Part shown: piece by piece, positions 1 through 8,960 of the stretch | Numbering within the stretch: the stretch's first letter is position 1 | How the letters are laid out: each line of letters begins with the position of its first letter | Source of the DNA: Xenorhabdus hominickii | Lineage (GTDB): Bacteria > Pseudomonadota > Gammaproteobacteria > Enterobacterales > Enterobacteriaceae | DNA length: 52,372 nt | Assembly: GCF_002632725.1 (NCBI RefSeq) | Contig: NZ_NJAI01000001.1 | Coordinates: 1,275,341 to 1,327,712, forward strand | Direction of reading: 5' to 3' | The notes under the pieces: generated by a model | The model's database searches: none | The model's input: only the letters and a program-made list of their open reading frames with translations | What the model was told of the DNA's origin: nothing | Program-made: the position numbers and the translations under genes

Positions 1-41
1 GATTTGTGACAATAACGGCAATAGACGTCAGCTTTGGCCAT
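1..41 (-). CDS. insA: IS1-family InsA, N-terminal fragment (cut by window edge)
   Basis: The minus strand starts with ATG at 41-39 and reads MAKADVYCRYCHK before the edge. The CxxC pair near the N-terminus is the first half of the zinc finger seen in IS1 InsA, the DNA-binding repressor and N-terminal part of the InsAB' transposase. The start lies 38 bp inside the inverted repeat, as expected for IS1. Only 13 codons are visible, so whether the gene is intact cannot be judged. Confidence 0.75.
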   Translation of the reverse strand, partial: MAKADVYCRYCHK

Positions 42-99
42 GCTTTACCCTTAAAAGGCGGGAAGCATATCACAACAACTAACTATTTAATACATGACC
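1..99 (-). mobile_element. IS1-family insertion sequence, partial (insA-side end)
   Basis: This is the end of an IS1-family element that runs off the left edge of the window. Positions 1-41 read on the minus strand as the start of an InsA-like zinc-finger protein, and 79-99 is the terminal inverted repeat. That 21-bp tip is the exact reverse complement of 52146-52166 at the other end of the window, so both elements belong to the same family or are copies of one element. If IS1-like duplication applies, the 9 bases at 100-108 would be the target duplication, but the partner copy is outside the window. Confidence 0.85.
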
Positions 100-600
100 C
101 GTTTTTTGGGTGAAGAGTTATTTACAAGCAAAAATAATGACATTATTGGGTTTGAAATTAATAATGTCATGTTTTTACTATTGATTAATTATATTTTTCT
201 AATCGATATTTGTAATAATTTTTTCAGTAATCTCCCTTGGATGTAGGGCGGGAGCATAACGTGAATCGTCTTTTTTAAAAAAAACACATCAATAATATAA
301 TGTTGGCTATTTTCGATACGCCAAAGTTGATAGTAGTGGCTATTTTCTTGATAGAGATGGTTTTACTTACCTGCTTTCCGTTTATGATACTCTGAGAATC
401 GTGGCATCAAAATAAAAATAAAAATAAAAAGATGGTATTTACGACTTTTCAGTTTATTCTATTTAATTTAGTTGGTTGTATTTAGGTGTATTAAATATAA
501 AAGACTAATGATTTATTTTAAGATGGTGAGGTGGTATAAAATTTGACTCAAATTGAAAATAGGGAGAATGTTAAAATAAAATTTTCATAAGGATTTAATT
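100..600. other. Non-coding, AT-rich stretch between the IS end and the lyase-like gene
   Basis: No gene was recognised here. The stretch holds a strong plus-strand terminator (137-176), an A-rich run with an AAAAAT-like period (about 408-431), and the leader of the lyase-like gene with a good ribosome binding site (AAGGA at about 589-593). A short open frame without an ATG (296-415) shows some protein-like character but matches nothing I know. Confidence 0.6.
137..176 (+). terminator. Rho-independent terminator with no gene in front of it
   Basis: Perfect 11-bp stem ATGACATTATT / AATAATGTCAT (137-147 and 160-170) with a 12-base loop, followed by GTTTTTA on the plus strand. No plus-strand gene precedes it inside the window. 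It probably belonged to a gene now separated from it, or ending just before it, at the IS insertion. Confidence 0.75.
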
Positions 601-1383
601 ATGGAACAAAACCACTTACACCCTATTTCAAATGAAAAACATGATAATTTAATTTATGTGAATTTTGAACATAAAGTAGGGAAATATACTGCTGAAGATT
701 TTAAATCTGATTGGAGAATATCGCCTACGTTATCATCAGGGCTTAATCAAGGTCGATTAAATATTGTTATTGATCCACGAAATAATAACAATAAGGTGTT
801 AGAGATAACGTATCTTGCTGATATGGTTGGCTCTAAAGCTGGAACATCATTTAATGTACCAATAAATGGTAAGCATAAAGCGTTATGGTTGCAATATAAC
901 GTGTTATTCAGTAAAGATTTTATGTGGATTAAAGGAGGGAAATTGCCTGGTCTGGCAGGTGGTGATCATCCATCAGGATGTGTCGATAATGGTAGTTTTG
1001 ATGGTTTCAGCAGTCGTTTGATGTGGAAAAAAGGAGGAGGAGTAGTAGGTTATCTTTATTATCCTGAGAAAGAGTCCCGATGTGGCGATAACGTTAAATT
1101 AAATTTCTCTTTAAAGAGAGGTGTTTGGTATACATTAACGCAATATGTGAAGTTGAATGATATCGGAAAACGAGATGGCATCTATATACAATATATTGAT
1201 GATAAAGAAGTCGTTAGGATAAGTGACATTAAATTTAGAAATAAGGATGATGTTTTTATTGATGCAATAAAATGGAGTTCATTTTTCGGTGGTTCGACGC
1301 TGGATTGGGCTCCGCCACTAGAGCAACATTCTTATTTTGATAATTTTATTGTTAGTGTTGAAAAACCTGATGGTATTAGGTAA
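601..1383 (+). CDS. Polysaccharide lyase family 14-like protein
   Basis: This 260-residue protein looks like a PL14/PL20-type polysaccharide lyase, a beta-jelly-roll enzyme that cleaves uronic-acid polymers by beta-elimination. The family-like signatures are WIKGGKLPGLAGG (about residues 109-121), GFSSRLMWKKGGG, the GVWYTL segment and the closing SSFFGGS...W motif. Two cysteines (in SGCVDN and SRCGDN) could form a disulfide. The start has AAGGA 7-8 bases upstream, and the frame is closed by a stop at 577-579, so no longer N-terminus is possible. There is no signal peptide, which is odd for a lyase acting on extracellular polymer. Substrate is unknown. It stands alone beside an IS end and is AT-rich, consistent with transfer. 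Confidence 0.7.
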   Translation: MEQNHLHPISNEKHDNLIYVNFEHKVGKYTAEDFKSDWRISPTLSSGLNQGRLNIVIDPRNNNNKVLEITYLADMVGSKAGTSFNVPINGKHKALWLQYNVLFSKDFMWIKGGKLPGLAGGDHPSGCVDNGSFDGFSSRLMWKKGGGVVGYLYYPEKESRCGDNVKLNFSLKRGVWYTLTQYVKLNDIGKRDGIYIQYIDDKEVVRISDIKFRNKDDVFIDAIKWSSFFGGSTLDWAPPLEQHSYFDNFIVSVEKPDGIR

Positions 1384-1425
1384 TTGATGTATTTATCTTG
1401 TAGGGCGTTAGGAATAGGGTGATGA

Positions 1426-1454
1426 CCCCTTTATCTAATGAGATTATAAAGGGG
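1426..1454. terminator. Stem-loop between convergent genes
   Basis: CCCCTTTAT / ATAAAGGGG (1426-1434 and 1446-1454) forms a 9-bp stem between the lyase-like gene and the convergent dehydrogenase gene. No long T-run follows on either strand, so it is a probable shared terminator rather than a textbook one. Confidence 0.55.
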
Positions 1455-1472
1455 GAATTCAATAATTAACTA

Positions 1473-2426
1473 TTACCGATTAATTACGTGGCTTTTATCA
1501 CCAGCAAAATATCTCTCAACATTTTTAAACGCGCTTTCGAAATAAATGTCATAGCAGCTTTTGGTAACATAGCCGATGTGTGGGCTGCAAAGTACATTCT
1601 CTCGTTTTAATAAAGGGTGGTTGATATCCCAGATTGGTTCAATATCAAAAACATCGAGTGCAGCAAAACCCGGAGTACCTAGGTCTAGGGCTTTTTCAAG
1701 TGCTCCGGCTTCTATCAATCCAGATCTTGCGGTATTGACCAATACAGCGGTCGTTTTCATCTGGGTAAGGTCGGAAAATGTAACATTGCCAGCGGTTTCT
1801 TTGACTAATCGTTGGTGTAGGGTAATCACATCTGAAGTCTGGAAAAAATCTTCACGGGAATTTGGCACAATCAACCCTTCTTGGCGAGCTTGCTCTTGCG
1901 CACGAGTTGATCCCCAAACCTGTACTTGCATGTCAAATGCTTGTGCGTACTTCGCAATCATTTGGCCTATCTTGCCGTAACCGACTATTCCCAGTGTCTT
2001 GCCGGCAACGGTATCACCAAACTCAGTTTGCCATAATCCTTTCTTCATAGTTTCTACCGAGGGAACAAATTTGCGTATGGAATTCTGGATTAATAGCCAA
2101 GTTAATTCTGCGGCGGCAACGGGTGAACCCGCACCTTCAACGACAGCAATTCCCCGTTGTGCGCATAATTCCAGATCGATATTGTAAGCCACTTTGCCCG
2201 TTTGGCTGATCAGCTTTAAATTGGGGGTCTTAGACAAGAATTGCCCATTAATGAGGGTTCTTTCACGGATAAGTATCAGAGCGTCAGCCTTGGCCAACCA
2301 CGCTTCTGCTTTAGGATCGCGATCAACTGCGCCGAGACTGACAACTTCAAAATCACTGTTCTGATATAAAGCCTGAATGTGTTTTGTAGCGTATTGATAA
2401 TCATCGGGAATAACAACTAATGGCAT
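1473..2426 (-). CDS. D-isomer-specific 2-hydroxyacid dehydrogenase
   Basis: This 317-residue cytosolic enzyme belongs to the D-2-hydroxyacid dehydrogenase superfamily and would interconvert a 2-keto acid and its D-2-hydroxy acid with NAD(P)H. A Rossmann signature GIVGYGKIGQ lies mid-protein. The family catalytic Arg is in NTARSG, Glu in FDIEP and His in SPHIGYVT near the C-terminus. The start at 2426 (MPLVVIPDD) is preferred because AAAGGA lies 8 bases upstream. An ATG three codons earlier sits directly on that ribosome binding site. The substrate cannot be told from sequence. It is a single gene, convergent with the lyase-like gene. Confidence 0.85.
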   Translation of the reverse strand: MPLVVIPDDYQYATKHIQALYQNSDFEVVSLGAVDRDPKAEAWLAKADALILIRERTLINGQFLSKTPNLKLISQTGKVAYNIDLELCAQRGIAVVEGAGSPVAAAELTWLLIQNSIRKFVPSVETMKKGLWQTEFGDTVAGKTLGIVGYGKIGQMIAKYAQAFDMQVQVWGSTRAQEQARQEGLIVPNSREDFFQTSDVITLHQRLVKETAGNVTFSDLTQMKTTAVLVNTARSGLIEAGALEKALDLGTPGFAALDVFDIEPIWDINHPLLKRENVLCSPHIGYVTKSCYDIYFESAFKNVERYFAGDKSHVINR

Positions 2427-2669
2427 TTGAGACATCCTTTGTACAGTTTTAATAATTTCGAGTGAACAAAGTAAAGAGTAAAGGCGATGCAATACGAATT
2501 AGGCTAGCTTATTTTTCGTTACAATTCATTAACGTTTAATTTAAAATGTTAACTTCAATCAATTTAGTAAAATGTGAGTAAAGGGGAAATGGCAAGGGCT
2601 ATATGGGATAAAAATGGGAAGAGCGGGAGAGAGTACCGCCAATTCTTTACGAAATGGCGGTTGAAAATA

Positions 2670-3206
2670 TTAAACAGTTCCAGATAACTCTTTCAGATAT
2701 TGGTAAATCTGACGGTAGGATTTCGGTGGCTTGTTGGCCGCCTTCTCTTTTTTAGCGTTGCGTACCAGTGTGCGAAGTTGCTGACGATCAGTATGAGGAT
2801 ACAATGTCACCACTTCTTCCAAGGCATCATCATTTTCAAGCAATTTGTCACGTAGTTCTTCCAGCTTATGCAATATAACGATTTGCTGATTGTGACGGTT
2901 TTTCAGCTTATCCAACGCAGTGGTAATAGGTTCGGGGTCACGAGCACGCAACAATTTACCGATCAACTGTAACTGGCGGCGACGGCCCTCACGTTTGATT
3001 TTTTGTGCCAACTCAATGGCAGCCAGCAAATCTTCATCCAGTGGGATCTTTTCCAGTTGGTTCTTACTGAGTTCAACCAGTTCGGTTCCCAGTTTTTTCA
3101 GTATTTCAGCATCTCGCTTGATTTCACTTTTACTGACCCAGATTATCTCTTCTTCTTCCTCTTCAGCAGGATAATTGTCGAGCCAATCTTCAGGCTGCTT
3201 TGCCAT
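2670..3206 (-). CDS. darP: Ribosome-associated protein DarP (YjgA)
   Basis: DarP (dual-action ribosomal maturation protein, formerly YjgA) assists late assembly of the 50S subunit. The 178-residue protein is highly charged and helical, with an acidic N-terminal run (EEEEEE near residue 15), a central basic [14 protein letters not shown] segment and a lysine-rich C-terminal third, matching the family in length and layout. The ATG has AAGGAAAA upstream at good spacing. It is divergent from pmbA across 198 bp, and the darP/pmbA pairing is common in gammaproteobacteria. Confidence 0.93.
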   Translation of the reverse strand: MAKQPEDWLDNYPAEEEEEEIIWVSKSEIKRDAEILKKLGTELVELSKNQLEKIPLDEDLLAAIELAQKIKREGRRRQLQLIGKLLRARDPEPITTALDKLKNRHNQQIVILHKLEELRDKLLENDDALEEVVTLYPHTDRQQLRTLVRNAKKEKAANKPPKSYRQIYQYLKELSGTV

Positions 3207-3404
3207 AATCGTTTTCCTTCCAAAAAGGCCGGATAAGGTATGTTTTGGAGCATGACCTATCGTCCGGTGGGTGTTAACATCCTAATATTGTGTATTGTAA
3301 CTGGGAAAATTGCCTGATTACCACTCGGCATTCATGTCATGAACCGGATTTAGGCATTTTTTATGACAAATTATCTTTTTAATTCATTGGATTACGGTTA
3401 ATTA

Positions 3405-4748
3405 ATGATAGTCACGAATCAACAAATCGCAGAGCAGCGTAAGCAACTAGAAGATGCGGTCGCCCATGCTCTGGAATTAGCGAAGTCCGGTTGTGATGCT
3501 GCGGAAGTCGCAGTCAATAAAACTACCGGGATCAGCGCGAGCACCCGTTTCAGTGAAGTCGAAAACGTTGAGTTTAACAGCGATGGCGCACTGGGGATCA
3601 CGGTTTATCATCAACAACGCAAAGGTAGTGCCTCCTCAACAGATCTTAGCCCAGAGGCGATTGCCCGTACTGTTCAGGCCGCTATTGATATTGCTCGCTA
3701 TACGTCACCTGATCCTTACGCAGGCCCTGCCGATAAAGAGTTACTGGCGTTTGAGGCTCCTGAGTTAGATTTGTTCCATCCGGCTGATCTGGATGCCGAT
3801 AAGGCCATTGAGCTGGCTGCTCGAGCTGAACAGGCTTCATTGCAGGTGGATAACCGCATTACTAATACCGAAGGCGGCAGTTTTAACAGCCATTATGGTA
3901 TTCGGGTATTTGGCAATAGTCACGGTATGTTGCAAAGTTACTGTTCAAGTCGTCACTCTATGTCGAGCTGCGTGATTGCTGAGCAAGATGGCAATATGGA
4001 GCGTGATTATGCTTACACCATAAGCCGCCATCTTGACGATTTAAAATCACCAGAGTGGGTGGGGCATGAATGTGCCCGCCGTACGCTTTCCCGTTTGGGC
4101 GCGCGTAAATTATCCACAATGAAAGCCCCGGTTATTTTTTCTGCGGAAGTGGCAACGGGTTTATTTGGTCATTTGGTGGGAGCAATCAGTGGTAGCAGCA
4201 TCTATCGTAAGTCTTCTTTCTTGTTGGACAGTCTGGGCAAACAGATTTTACCTTCATGGCTGACCATTTCAGAGCAGCCTCATTTACTGAGGGGGCTGGC
4301 TTCGACTCCCTTTGACAGTGAAGGGGTACGCACGGCTCCGCTTGATATTATCAAAGAGGGTGTTTTGCAGACTTGGTTGCTGACTTCTTACTCTGCACGT
4401 AAATTGAGCATGGTGAATACCGGCCACGCGGGCGGAATTCATAACTGGCATATCGCAGGTCAAGGGCGGGATTTTGCAGGTTTGTTGCGCGAAATGGGAA
4501 CAGGTTTGATCGTCACCGAGTTGATGGGGCAAGGTGTGAGTGCGATTACGGGGGATTATTCCCGTGGTGCATCTGGCTTTTGGGTCGAGAATGGTGTGAT
4601 TCAATATCCCGTCAGTGAGATCACTATTGCTGGCAATTTGAAAGACATGTGGGCGAATATGGTGACAATTGGTGATGATATTGAAACGCGCAGTAATATT
4701 CAGTGCGGTTCGGTACTGTTGCCAGAAATGAGTATCGCCGGTCAATAG
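3405..4748 (+). CDS. pmbA: Metalloprotease PmbA (TldE)
   Basis: PmbA/TldE pairs with TldD to form a cytosolic heterodimeric metalloprotease that degrades unfolded peptides and processes the microcin B17 precursor. The protein has 447 residues, close to the usual 450. The N-terminal PmbA/TldD domain contains the [14 protein letters not shown] segment, and the C-terminal domain carries the conserved [10 protein letters not shown] and [12 protein letters not shown] motifs. PmbA lacks the HExxxH zinc motif found in TldD, so it is the non-catalytic partner. tldD is not in this window. A hairpin follows the stop and separates it from convergent rnk. Confidence 0.95.
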   Translation: MIVTNQQIAEQRKQLEDAVAHALELAKSGCDAAEVAVNKTTGISASTRFSEVENVEFNSDGALGITVYHQQRKGSASSTDLSPEAIARTVQAAIDIARYTSPDPYAGPADKELLAFEAPELDLFHPADLDADKAIELAARAEQASLQVDNRITNTEGGSFNSHYGIRVFGNSHGMLQSYCSSRHSMSSCVIAEQDGNMERDYAYTISRHLDDLKSPEWVGHECARRTLSRLGARKLSTMKAPVIFSAEVATGLFGHLVGAISGSSIYRKSSFLLDSLGKQILPSWLTISEQPHLLRGLASTPFDSEGVRTAPLDIIKEGVLQTWLLTSYSARKLSMVNTGHAGGIHNWHIAGQGRDFAGLLREMGTGLIVTELMGQGVSAITGDYSRGASGFWVENGVIQYPVSEITIAGNLKDMWANMVTIGDDIETRSNIQCGSVLLPEMSIAGQ

Positions 4749-4764
4749 GGATACTCAATCAACA

Positions 4765-4796
4765 ACAGCCAGTTCGGAAGTCACTGGGCTGGCTGT
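4765..4796. terminator. Stem-loop between pmbA and rnk
   Basis: ACAGCCAG / CTGGCTGT (4765-4772, 4789-4796) forms an 8-bp stem between convergent pmbA and rnk. The minus-strand flank is moderately T-rich. It is a probable terminator for one or both genes. Confidence 0.5.
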
Positions 4797-4799
4797 GAG

Positions 4800-5210
4800 C
4801 TAACGGTGGTATTCACCTGCGGCTTCTGGTTGGTAAAGTATTTCTAATACTTTGATGCGGGTTTTCTCGCCGTTTGGCAGTTCCCAAGCGATCTCATCAT
4901 TTACCCGCAGACCCAGAAGTGCGGCACCTAAAGGAGCCATAACTGACAGGTGCCTGGTGCTGTCTTGCAGGGAAGCAGGATAGACCAATGTGCGGACACG
5001 TTCTTCATTACTGCCTAGGTCAATAAAACGAATTTCACTGTTCATGGTGACTACGTCGGCAGGAATATCTACTGGTGGCACGATTTCCGCTCGATCCAGT
5101 TCTTCATTTAAGGCATCCGCAATACTGGTATTGGCAAATGCGGGTTGTTCCAACAACGAATCTAAACGTTCAGCATCCAGTTCATTGATAATAATTTTAG
5201 GTTTTGTCAT
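4800..5210 (-). CDS. rnk: Nucleoside diphosphate kinase regulator Rnk
   Basis: Rnk is a small GreA/GreB-like protein that binds in the RNA polymerase secondary channel region and was first found as a regulator of nucleoside diphosphate kinase. The protein of 136 residues equals the E. coli length. An N-terminal Rnk domain starts at [13 protein letters not shown], and a C-terminal GreA/GreB-type domain contains the [16 protein letters not shown] segment. The start at 5210 has GGAG 8-9 bases upstream. A longer in-frame start 16 codons earlier would sit inside the leader hairpin and is rejected. Confidence 0.93.
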   Translation of the reverse strand: MTKPKIIINELDAERLDSLLEQPAFANTSIADALNEELDRAEIVPPVDIPADVVTMNSEIRFIDLGSNEERVRTLVYPASLQDSTRHLSVMAPLGAALLGLRVNDEIAWELPNGEKTRIKVLEILYQPEAAGEYHR

Positions 5211-5236
5211 ACCACGCTCCAAATTAGGCTCAATAC

Positions 5237-5275
5237 AAAATAACACCCCGCATCGCAAGGAGGGGGTGTTATTTT
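5237..5275 (-). promoter_or_regulatory. Strong hairpin in the rnk leader / end of the racemase transcript
   Basis: AAAATAACACCCC / GGGGTGTTATTTT gives a 13-bp perfect stem (5237-5249 and 5263-5275), flanked by T-rich bases on the minus strand. It lies between the racemase stop (5415) and the rnk start (5210). Only 26 bases separate it from the rnk ATG, too few for a separate promoter and ribosome binding site. Either it ends the racemase transcript, or rnk is transcribed through it and it acts as an attenuator. Confidence 0.6.
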
Positions 5276-5414
5276 CAAAGTGATTAAAATGATATTAGGC
5301 TGTTCTGCCATGAAAATAAAGAGATCATGATCACGAACTGTTTTGCATTATTAATGAAATAAGCTTCATCCACAAGGGATGGATACACTGCCCACCATCA
5401 TTTTGAGCCTCAGA

Positions 5415-6647
5415 TTATGCATCGGTGGTAATGACTCGTGGATTGGCTTCTCCCCAGAGGGAAGAAAACTCAACAATGTGCATACCGCTCCATTTCTGAA
5501 TATCAGATTGGGTGATTTCATCTTTACCTTGTTTACCGAAGATCACAGCTTCATCACCGCTCTTAACTTCTGGCAGATCGGTGACATCGACCATCACGGT
5601 ATTCATGGAAACGCGACCAACAACTGGCGCACGGTGTCCGTTGATCAGGACGTAGGCTTTGTTTGACAGGCTGGAGCTGAAGCCATCAGAGAAACCGACC
5701 GGCAGGTTAGCCAGCTTGGAGTCACGTTTCAGGATAAAGGTATTGTCGTAACCTACACCGTTACCTTTAGGATATGGCTTAACAGAAGCAATGCGGGTTT
5801 TCACCTGCATCAGTGGTTTGAATTCTGGGTAATCAGTGCTCAGGCTGCCGTAAAGCGCACTACCAACGCGAACCATGTCGAATTGTGCTTCAGGAACGCT
5901 CAAGGAGGCAAAAGAGCTTGATGCGTGTAGGGTAATGTCTTCACGTTTCAGATTAGCCGCTTTCATCAGCCAATCAGTTTGCTCTTTGAAGTTTTTGGCA
6001 CTTTCACGAATAGCGTTCAGGTCAGTAAGTGCATGGTGGCTCATGATACCCACCATCTTCAGGTTAGACAGTTTAGCAATTTCCAGTGCTTCCTGTTTAC
6101 CCTGCTCAGTTTTCATCTCCAGTCCGTTACGGCTCATGAGACCAGTGTTCAGAACCAGATGGACACGAATTTCTTTGCCATGTTTTTTGGCAAGGGTATC
6201 GATGGTCTTAGCGTGTTCCAGATCGCCAACCATCTCTTCCATGTCATAAGGCAGAGTGCTTTCGATTTCACTTGCCGCAGCCGCACGAACACGCATCAAT
6301 TGGCCTTTAAAGCCGCTTTCACGCACGATGCGAGCTTCTTCGTTACTGGTGATACCTACACAAGGTACGTTTGTTTTGATTATGGATGGCATCAGTAAGC
6401 CGATACCGTGACCATAAGCGTCGCCTTTCAGGATCGCGCACACTTTAGTGTCTTTGTTCAGATGCGTTTTCAGTATATGGATATTGTTTTCAAACGTAGT
6501 GGTGTTGACTTCAACCCAAGCGTTATTAGTTGCTGCAACGTGTTCTGCTTTAGTGTTATCCAAAGAGAGTGCAGGCGCTGCTTGAGCAACACTATGGGTC
6601 AGGCTCAATCCAAGCATAATTGCCAGTGTAGTTTTAGTAAAACGCAT
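5415..6647 (-). CDS. Periplasmic broad-spectrum amino acid racemase (alanine racemase family, Bsr-like)
   Basis: This PLP-dependent racemase has an export signal (residues 1-23, MRFTKTT...VAQAA), unlike the cytosolic Alr/DadX. The mature enzyme shows the PLP-lysine motif AILKGDAYGHG (Lys74), the second catalytic tyrosine in GVGYDNTF (Tyr300) and the MVRVGSALYG segment. Length (410) and secretion match the Vibrio/Proteus-type broad-spectrum racemases, which make non-canonical D-amino acids in the periplasm. The start at 6647 has GGAG 8-9 bases upstream, and an ATG five codons earlier lacks a site. Substrate range is inferred from family, not seen. It has its own leader. Confidence 0.87.
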   Translation of the reverse strand: MRFTKTTLAIMLGLSLTHSVAQAAPALSLDNTKAEHVAATNNAWVEVNTTTFENNIHILKTHLNKDTKVCAILKGDAYGHGIGLLMPSIIKTNVPCVGITSNEEARIVRESGFKGQLMRVRAAAASEIESTLPYDMEEMVGDLEHAKTIDTLAKKHGKEIRVHLVLNTGLMSRNGLEMKTEQGKQEALEIAKLSNLKMVGIMSHHALTDLNAIRESAKNFKEQTDWLMKAANLKREDITLHASSSFASLSVPEAQFDMVRVGSALYGSLSTDYPEFKPLMQVKTRIASVKPYPKGNGVGYDNTFILKRDSKLANLPVGFSDGFSSSLSNKAYVLINGHRAPVVGRVSMNTVMVDVTDLPEVKSGDEAVIFGKQGKDEITQSDIQKWSGMHIVEFSSLWGEANPRVITTDA

Positions 6648-7110
6648 GAAATAAATCTCCAATTTAGGATTTGTGTGTGCAATGCACTATGTGTAAATGC
6701 TCCTTAATAATAGGTTTTTTCTAAACTGATTTCATTCAGTTAACTTATTGATATGTAACATTTATTGTGTATTGAATACTATTTATAAATAGTTAGGATA
6801 ATTAACCAATTTAATTATTTAAGTCGATTGTTTTTATTGTGGTTGAAAGATTTATATGTGGAATATATGAAGGTTTTTTTATCTTTAGTTGGTTTTAACT
6901 ACTATTTTTGTTTTTTTGAAGATAGAGAGAATGCGAATGTTTTGGATGAAAAAAGGATTTTAGGGCGCGAATATCATTGTGTGGAAGGCGTTGAAAATAA
7001 ATGTGGTGGGAATGAGAAGGGACAGGTGAGTTTTGTGTTTACGCCCTCTTTCGAGGAATATAATGGACGTTACAGTGACTAGAATCTATTGGAATTGTAT
7101 ATTTTGTTTA
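6648..7110. other. Intergenic region between ptsO and the racemase gene
   Basis: The 463 bp are AT-rich without a gene I can support. The part next to 6650-6800 should hold the racemase promoter. An 84-codon plus-strand frame (6828-7082) lacks a ribosome binding site and any recognisable motif, and I treat it as chance. Confidence 0.5.
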
Positions 7111-7383
7111 CTATTCTTCGTCAAAGCCGGAATTAAATAGCTCAACAATGGCCGCCAGCGCTTGTTGTTCATCCGGTCCTGTCGCTTCGACTTCAATATA
7201 ACTGCCTTGTTCGGAATCCAGCATGAGCATGGCAATCACGCTGCGGGCTTCTGCTTGAATATTGCTGCTGTTGCGCAGAATGACCTGCGATTGAAACTGC
7301 TGTACAAGATCATGCAGTTTCATCGCAGGCCGGGCATGCATTCCAAGCCGATTTTTAATTTTAAGCTGTTGTTTGACTGTCAT
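7111..7383 (-). CDS. ptsO: Phosphocarrier protein NPr
   Basis: NPr is the HPr-like carrier of the nitrogen phosphotransferase system. It passes phosphate from EI-Ntr to EIIA-Ntr (PtsN), linking nitrogen and potassium status to regulation. The 90-residue protein carries the phospho-acceptor histidine in [10 protein letters not shown] (His16) and the HPr fold's [13 protein letters not shown] segment. It is the last gene of the rpoN operon, 32 bp after rapZ, which is its usual place. Confidence 0.96.
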   Translation of the reverse strand: MTVKQQLKIKNRLGMHARPAMKLHDLVQQFQSQVILRNSSNIQAEARSVIAMLMLDSEQGSYIEVEATGPDEQQALAAIVELFNSGFDEE

Positions 7384-7415
7384 GCTTTTCTTTATTGCTT
7401 GATCGATTGATCGCG

Positions 7416-8267
7416 CTATTTGCGTTTTTCCAATGTACGGTGACGTGACTGCACGTTTTTGCCACGAGAACGAAAATAATCGGCCAATTGCTCCGCAACA
7501 TAGACCGAGCGGTGTTTACCGCCGGTACAACCAATGGCGACAGTCAGGTAGCTACGGTTATTGGTTTCCAGCATCGGTAGCCAAAGTTCAAGATAGCTGC
7601 GGGTCTGATAAATGAAGTTATGGACTTCTGTATGGCGATCCAAAAATGCCGCAACAGGGCGATCCAAACCTGTCATTGGACGCAGTTTAGGATCCCAATG
7701 TGGGTTGGGCAGGAAACGCACATCAAAAACATAGTCTGCGTCAATCGGGATGCCATGTTTGAAGCCAAAAGATTCAAATACCATTGTCAGCTCACGTTCA
7801 CGTTTACCCAGTAAACGCGTCCTGAGCATTTCTGCCAGCTCATGAACGGACATTTCAGATGTGTCGATGATCAAGTCAGCGCGTGAACGCAGAGGCTCCA
7901 ATAGATCACTTTCTTGGTCAATCGCACTTTCCAGTGACAGGTTCTTGCTTGATAGAGGATGCAGGCGACGTGTATCACTGTAACGACGGATCAACGTGTT
8001 GCGGTCGGCATCAAGAAACAGTAGCTGCGGTGAAAAACTGGCAGGCAATTGCGTTAGGGCTTCTTCGAAGATTTCTGGCGACTCCGGCATGTTTCGGACA
8101 TCGATGCTGACTGCCGCCGAAATATCGCGTTCTGCCAGCGTGTTTGCCAATTCTGGCAGTAACACGACTGGCAGGTTATCTACACAATAGAAACCCATAT
8201 CTTCCAGCGCACGCAGGGCAACCGATTTACCGGAACCAGAACGACCGCTGACTATCATCAGCACCAT
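7416..8267 (-). CDS. rapZ: RNase adapter protein RapZ
   Basis: RapZ binds the sRNA GlmZ and delivers it to RNase E, so that glucosamine-6-phosphate levels set GlmS production for cell-wall and LPS synthesis. The protein has 283 residues (E. coli 284). The Walker A motif GRSGSGKS is at residues 8-15, a central [12 protein letters not shown] segment follows, and the C-terminal domain has the conserved [10 protein letters not shown] motif and a basic RNA-binding tail ending in RTLEKRK. It sits between ptsN and ptsO as in other enterobacteria. Confidence 0.97.
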   Translation of the reverse strand: MVLMIVSGRSGSGKSVALRALEDMGFYCVDNLPVVLLPELANTLAERDISAAVSIDVRNMPESPEIFEEALTQLPASFSPQLLFLDADRNTLIRRYSDTRRLHPLSSKNLSLESAIDQESDLLEPLRSRADLIIDTSEMSVHELAEMLRTRLLGKRERELTMVFESFGFKHGIPIDADYVFDVRFLPNPHWDPKLRPMTGLDRPVAAFLDRHTEVHNFIYQTRSYLELWLPMLETNNRSYLTVAIGCTGGKHRSVYVAEQLADYFRSRGKNVQSRHRTLEKRK

Positions 8268-8305
8268 GAAGTGACTCCCTAAACGTTTATAATTTTAATT
8301 GCCAT

Positions 8306-8785
8306 TTATTCAGTAATGGTTTTGTATAGTTCTTCATCACTCTGTGCTGAGCGCAGGCGACGACAAAGACTCTTATCTGCAAGGCGCTTTGCAATCAATG
8401 AGAGTGAATGTAAATGGGTTTGACACTGGTCTGATGGAACCAATAAGGCGAACAATAAATCAACAGGTTGATTATCGATGGCATCAAAAGTAATGGGCTG
8501 CTCCAGACGCAAGAACACGCCAACGGCATTATTCGAGCACTCTTTATTTAATTTGCCGTGGGGTATCGCAATTCCATTACCAATGCCAGTTGTTCCCACT
8601 TTTTCGCGGGAAAGAATGGCTTCAAATACGGTATGTTCCGGTAATCCAAGCTGCTTTGATGCCAGCTCACTGATAATCTCTAAGGCACGCTTTTTACTCG
8701 AACAAGGTACGTTGTTACGCGTACATTCGAGTGAAAGCACTGAGCTTAGTGGTAAATCTGTTTCGTTGTTCATTTTGTTATTCAC
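8306..8785 (-). CDS. ptsN: PTS nitrogen EIIA protein (EIIA-Ntr)
   Basis: PtsN is the output component of the nitrogen PTS. Depending on phosphorylation it regulates potassium transport (TrkA, KdpD) and other partners. The protein has up to 159 residues, with the phosphorylated histidine in GIAIPHGKL (about residue 76) and a typical EIIA fold. The first codon of this reading is GTG, with AAGG six bases upstream. An ATG four codons later aligns better with the E. coli N-terminus but has no clear ribosome binding site, so the exact start is open. Confidence 0.95.
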   Translation of the reverse strand: MNNKMNNETDLPLSSVLSLECTRNNVPCSSKKRALEIISELASKQLGLPEHTVFEAILSREKVGTTGIGNGIAIPHGKLNKECSNNAVGVFLRLEQPITFDAIDNQPVDLLFALLVPSDQCQTHLHSLSLIAKRLADKSLCRRLRSAQSDEELYKTITE

Positions 8786-8960
8786 TTAGAGCCTTGTAAT
8801 ACCAGATGCCTAGTTGGGGCATCTGGTATTGATGCACTGCGTTATAGTCACTCTATAGAAGTCACACCATAGATGTTAAAGACACTATATGTTAAAGACA
8901 CTATAGGTGCGATAGATAGAACAGTGGTAATTTTATGACGGCCCTATCGCTTGAAAGCTG

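Noticed and set aside
296..415. 39-codon open stretch reading YNVGYFRYAKVDSSGYFLDR...
   Set aside because: It looks slightly protein-like but has no start codon, is short, and matches nothing I know. A gene remnant is possible but unsupported.
408..431. A-rich run with AAAAAT-like period as a functional repeat
   Set aside because: It is short and low-complexity in AT-rich DNA. Nothing links it to a function.
4284..4745. 153-codon minus-strand frame opposite pmbA
   Set aside because: It is a shadow of the pmbA codon pattern.
6828..7082. 84-codon plus-strand frame between ptsO and the racemase gene
   Set aside because: It has no ribosome binding site, no family-like motif and a composition typical of AT-rich intergenic DNA.
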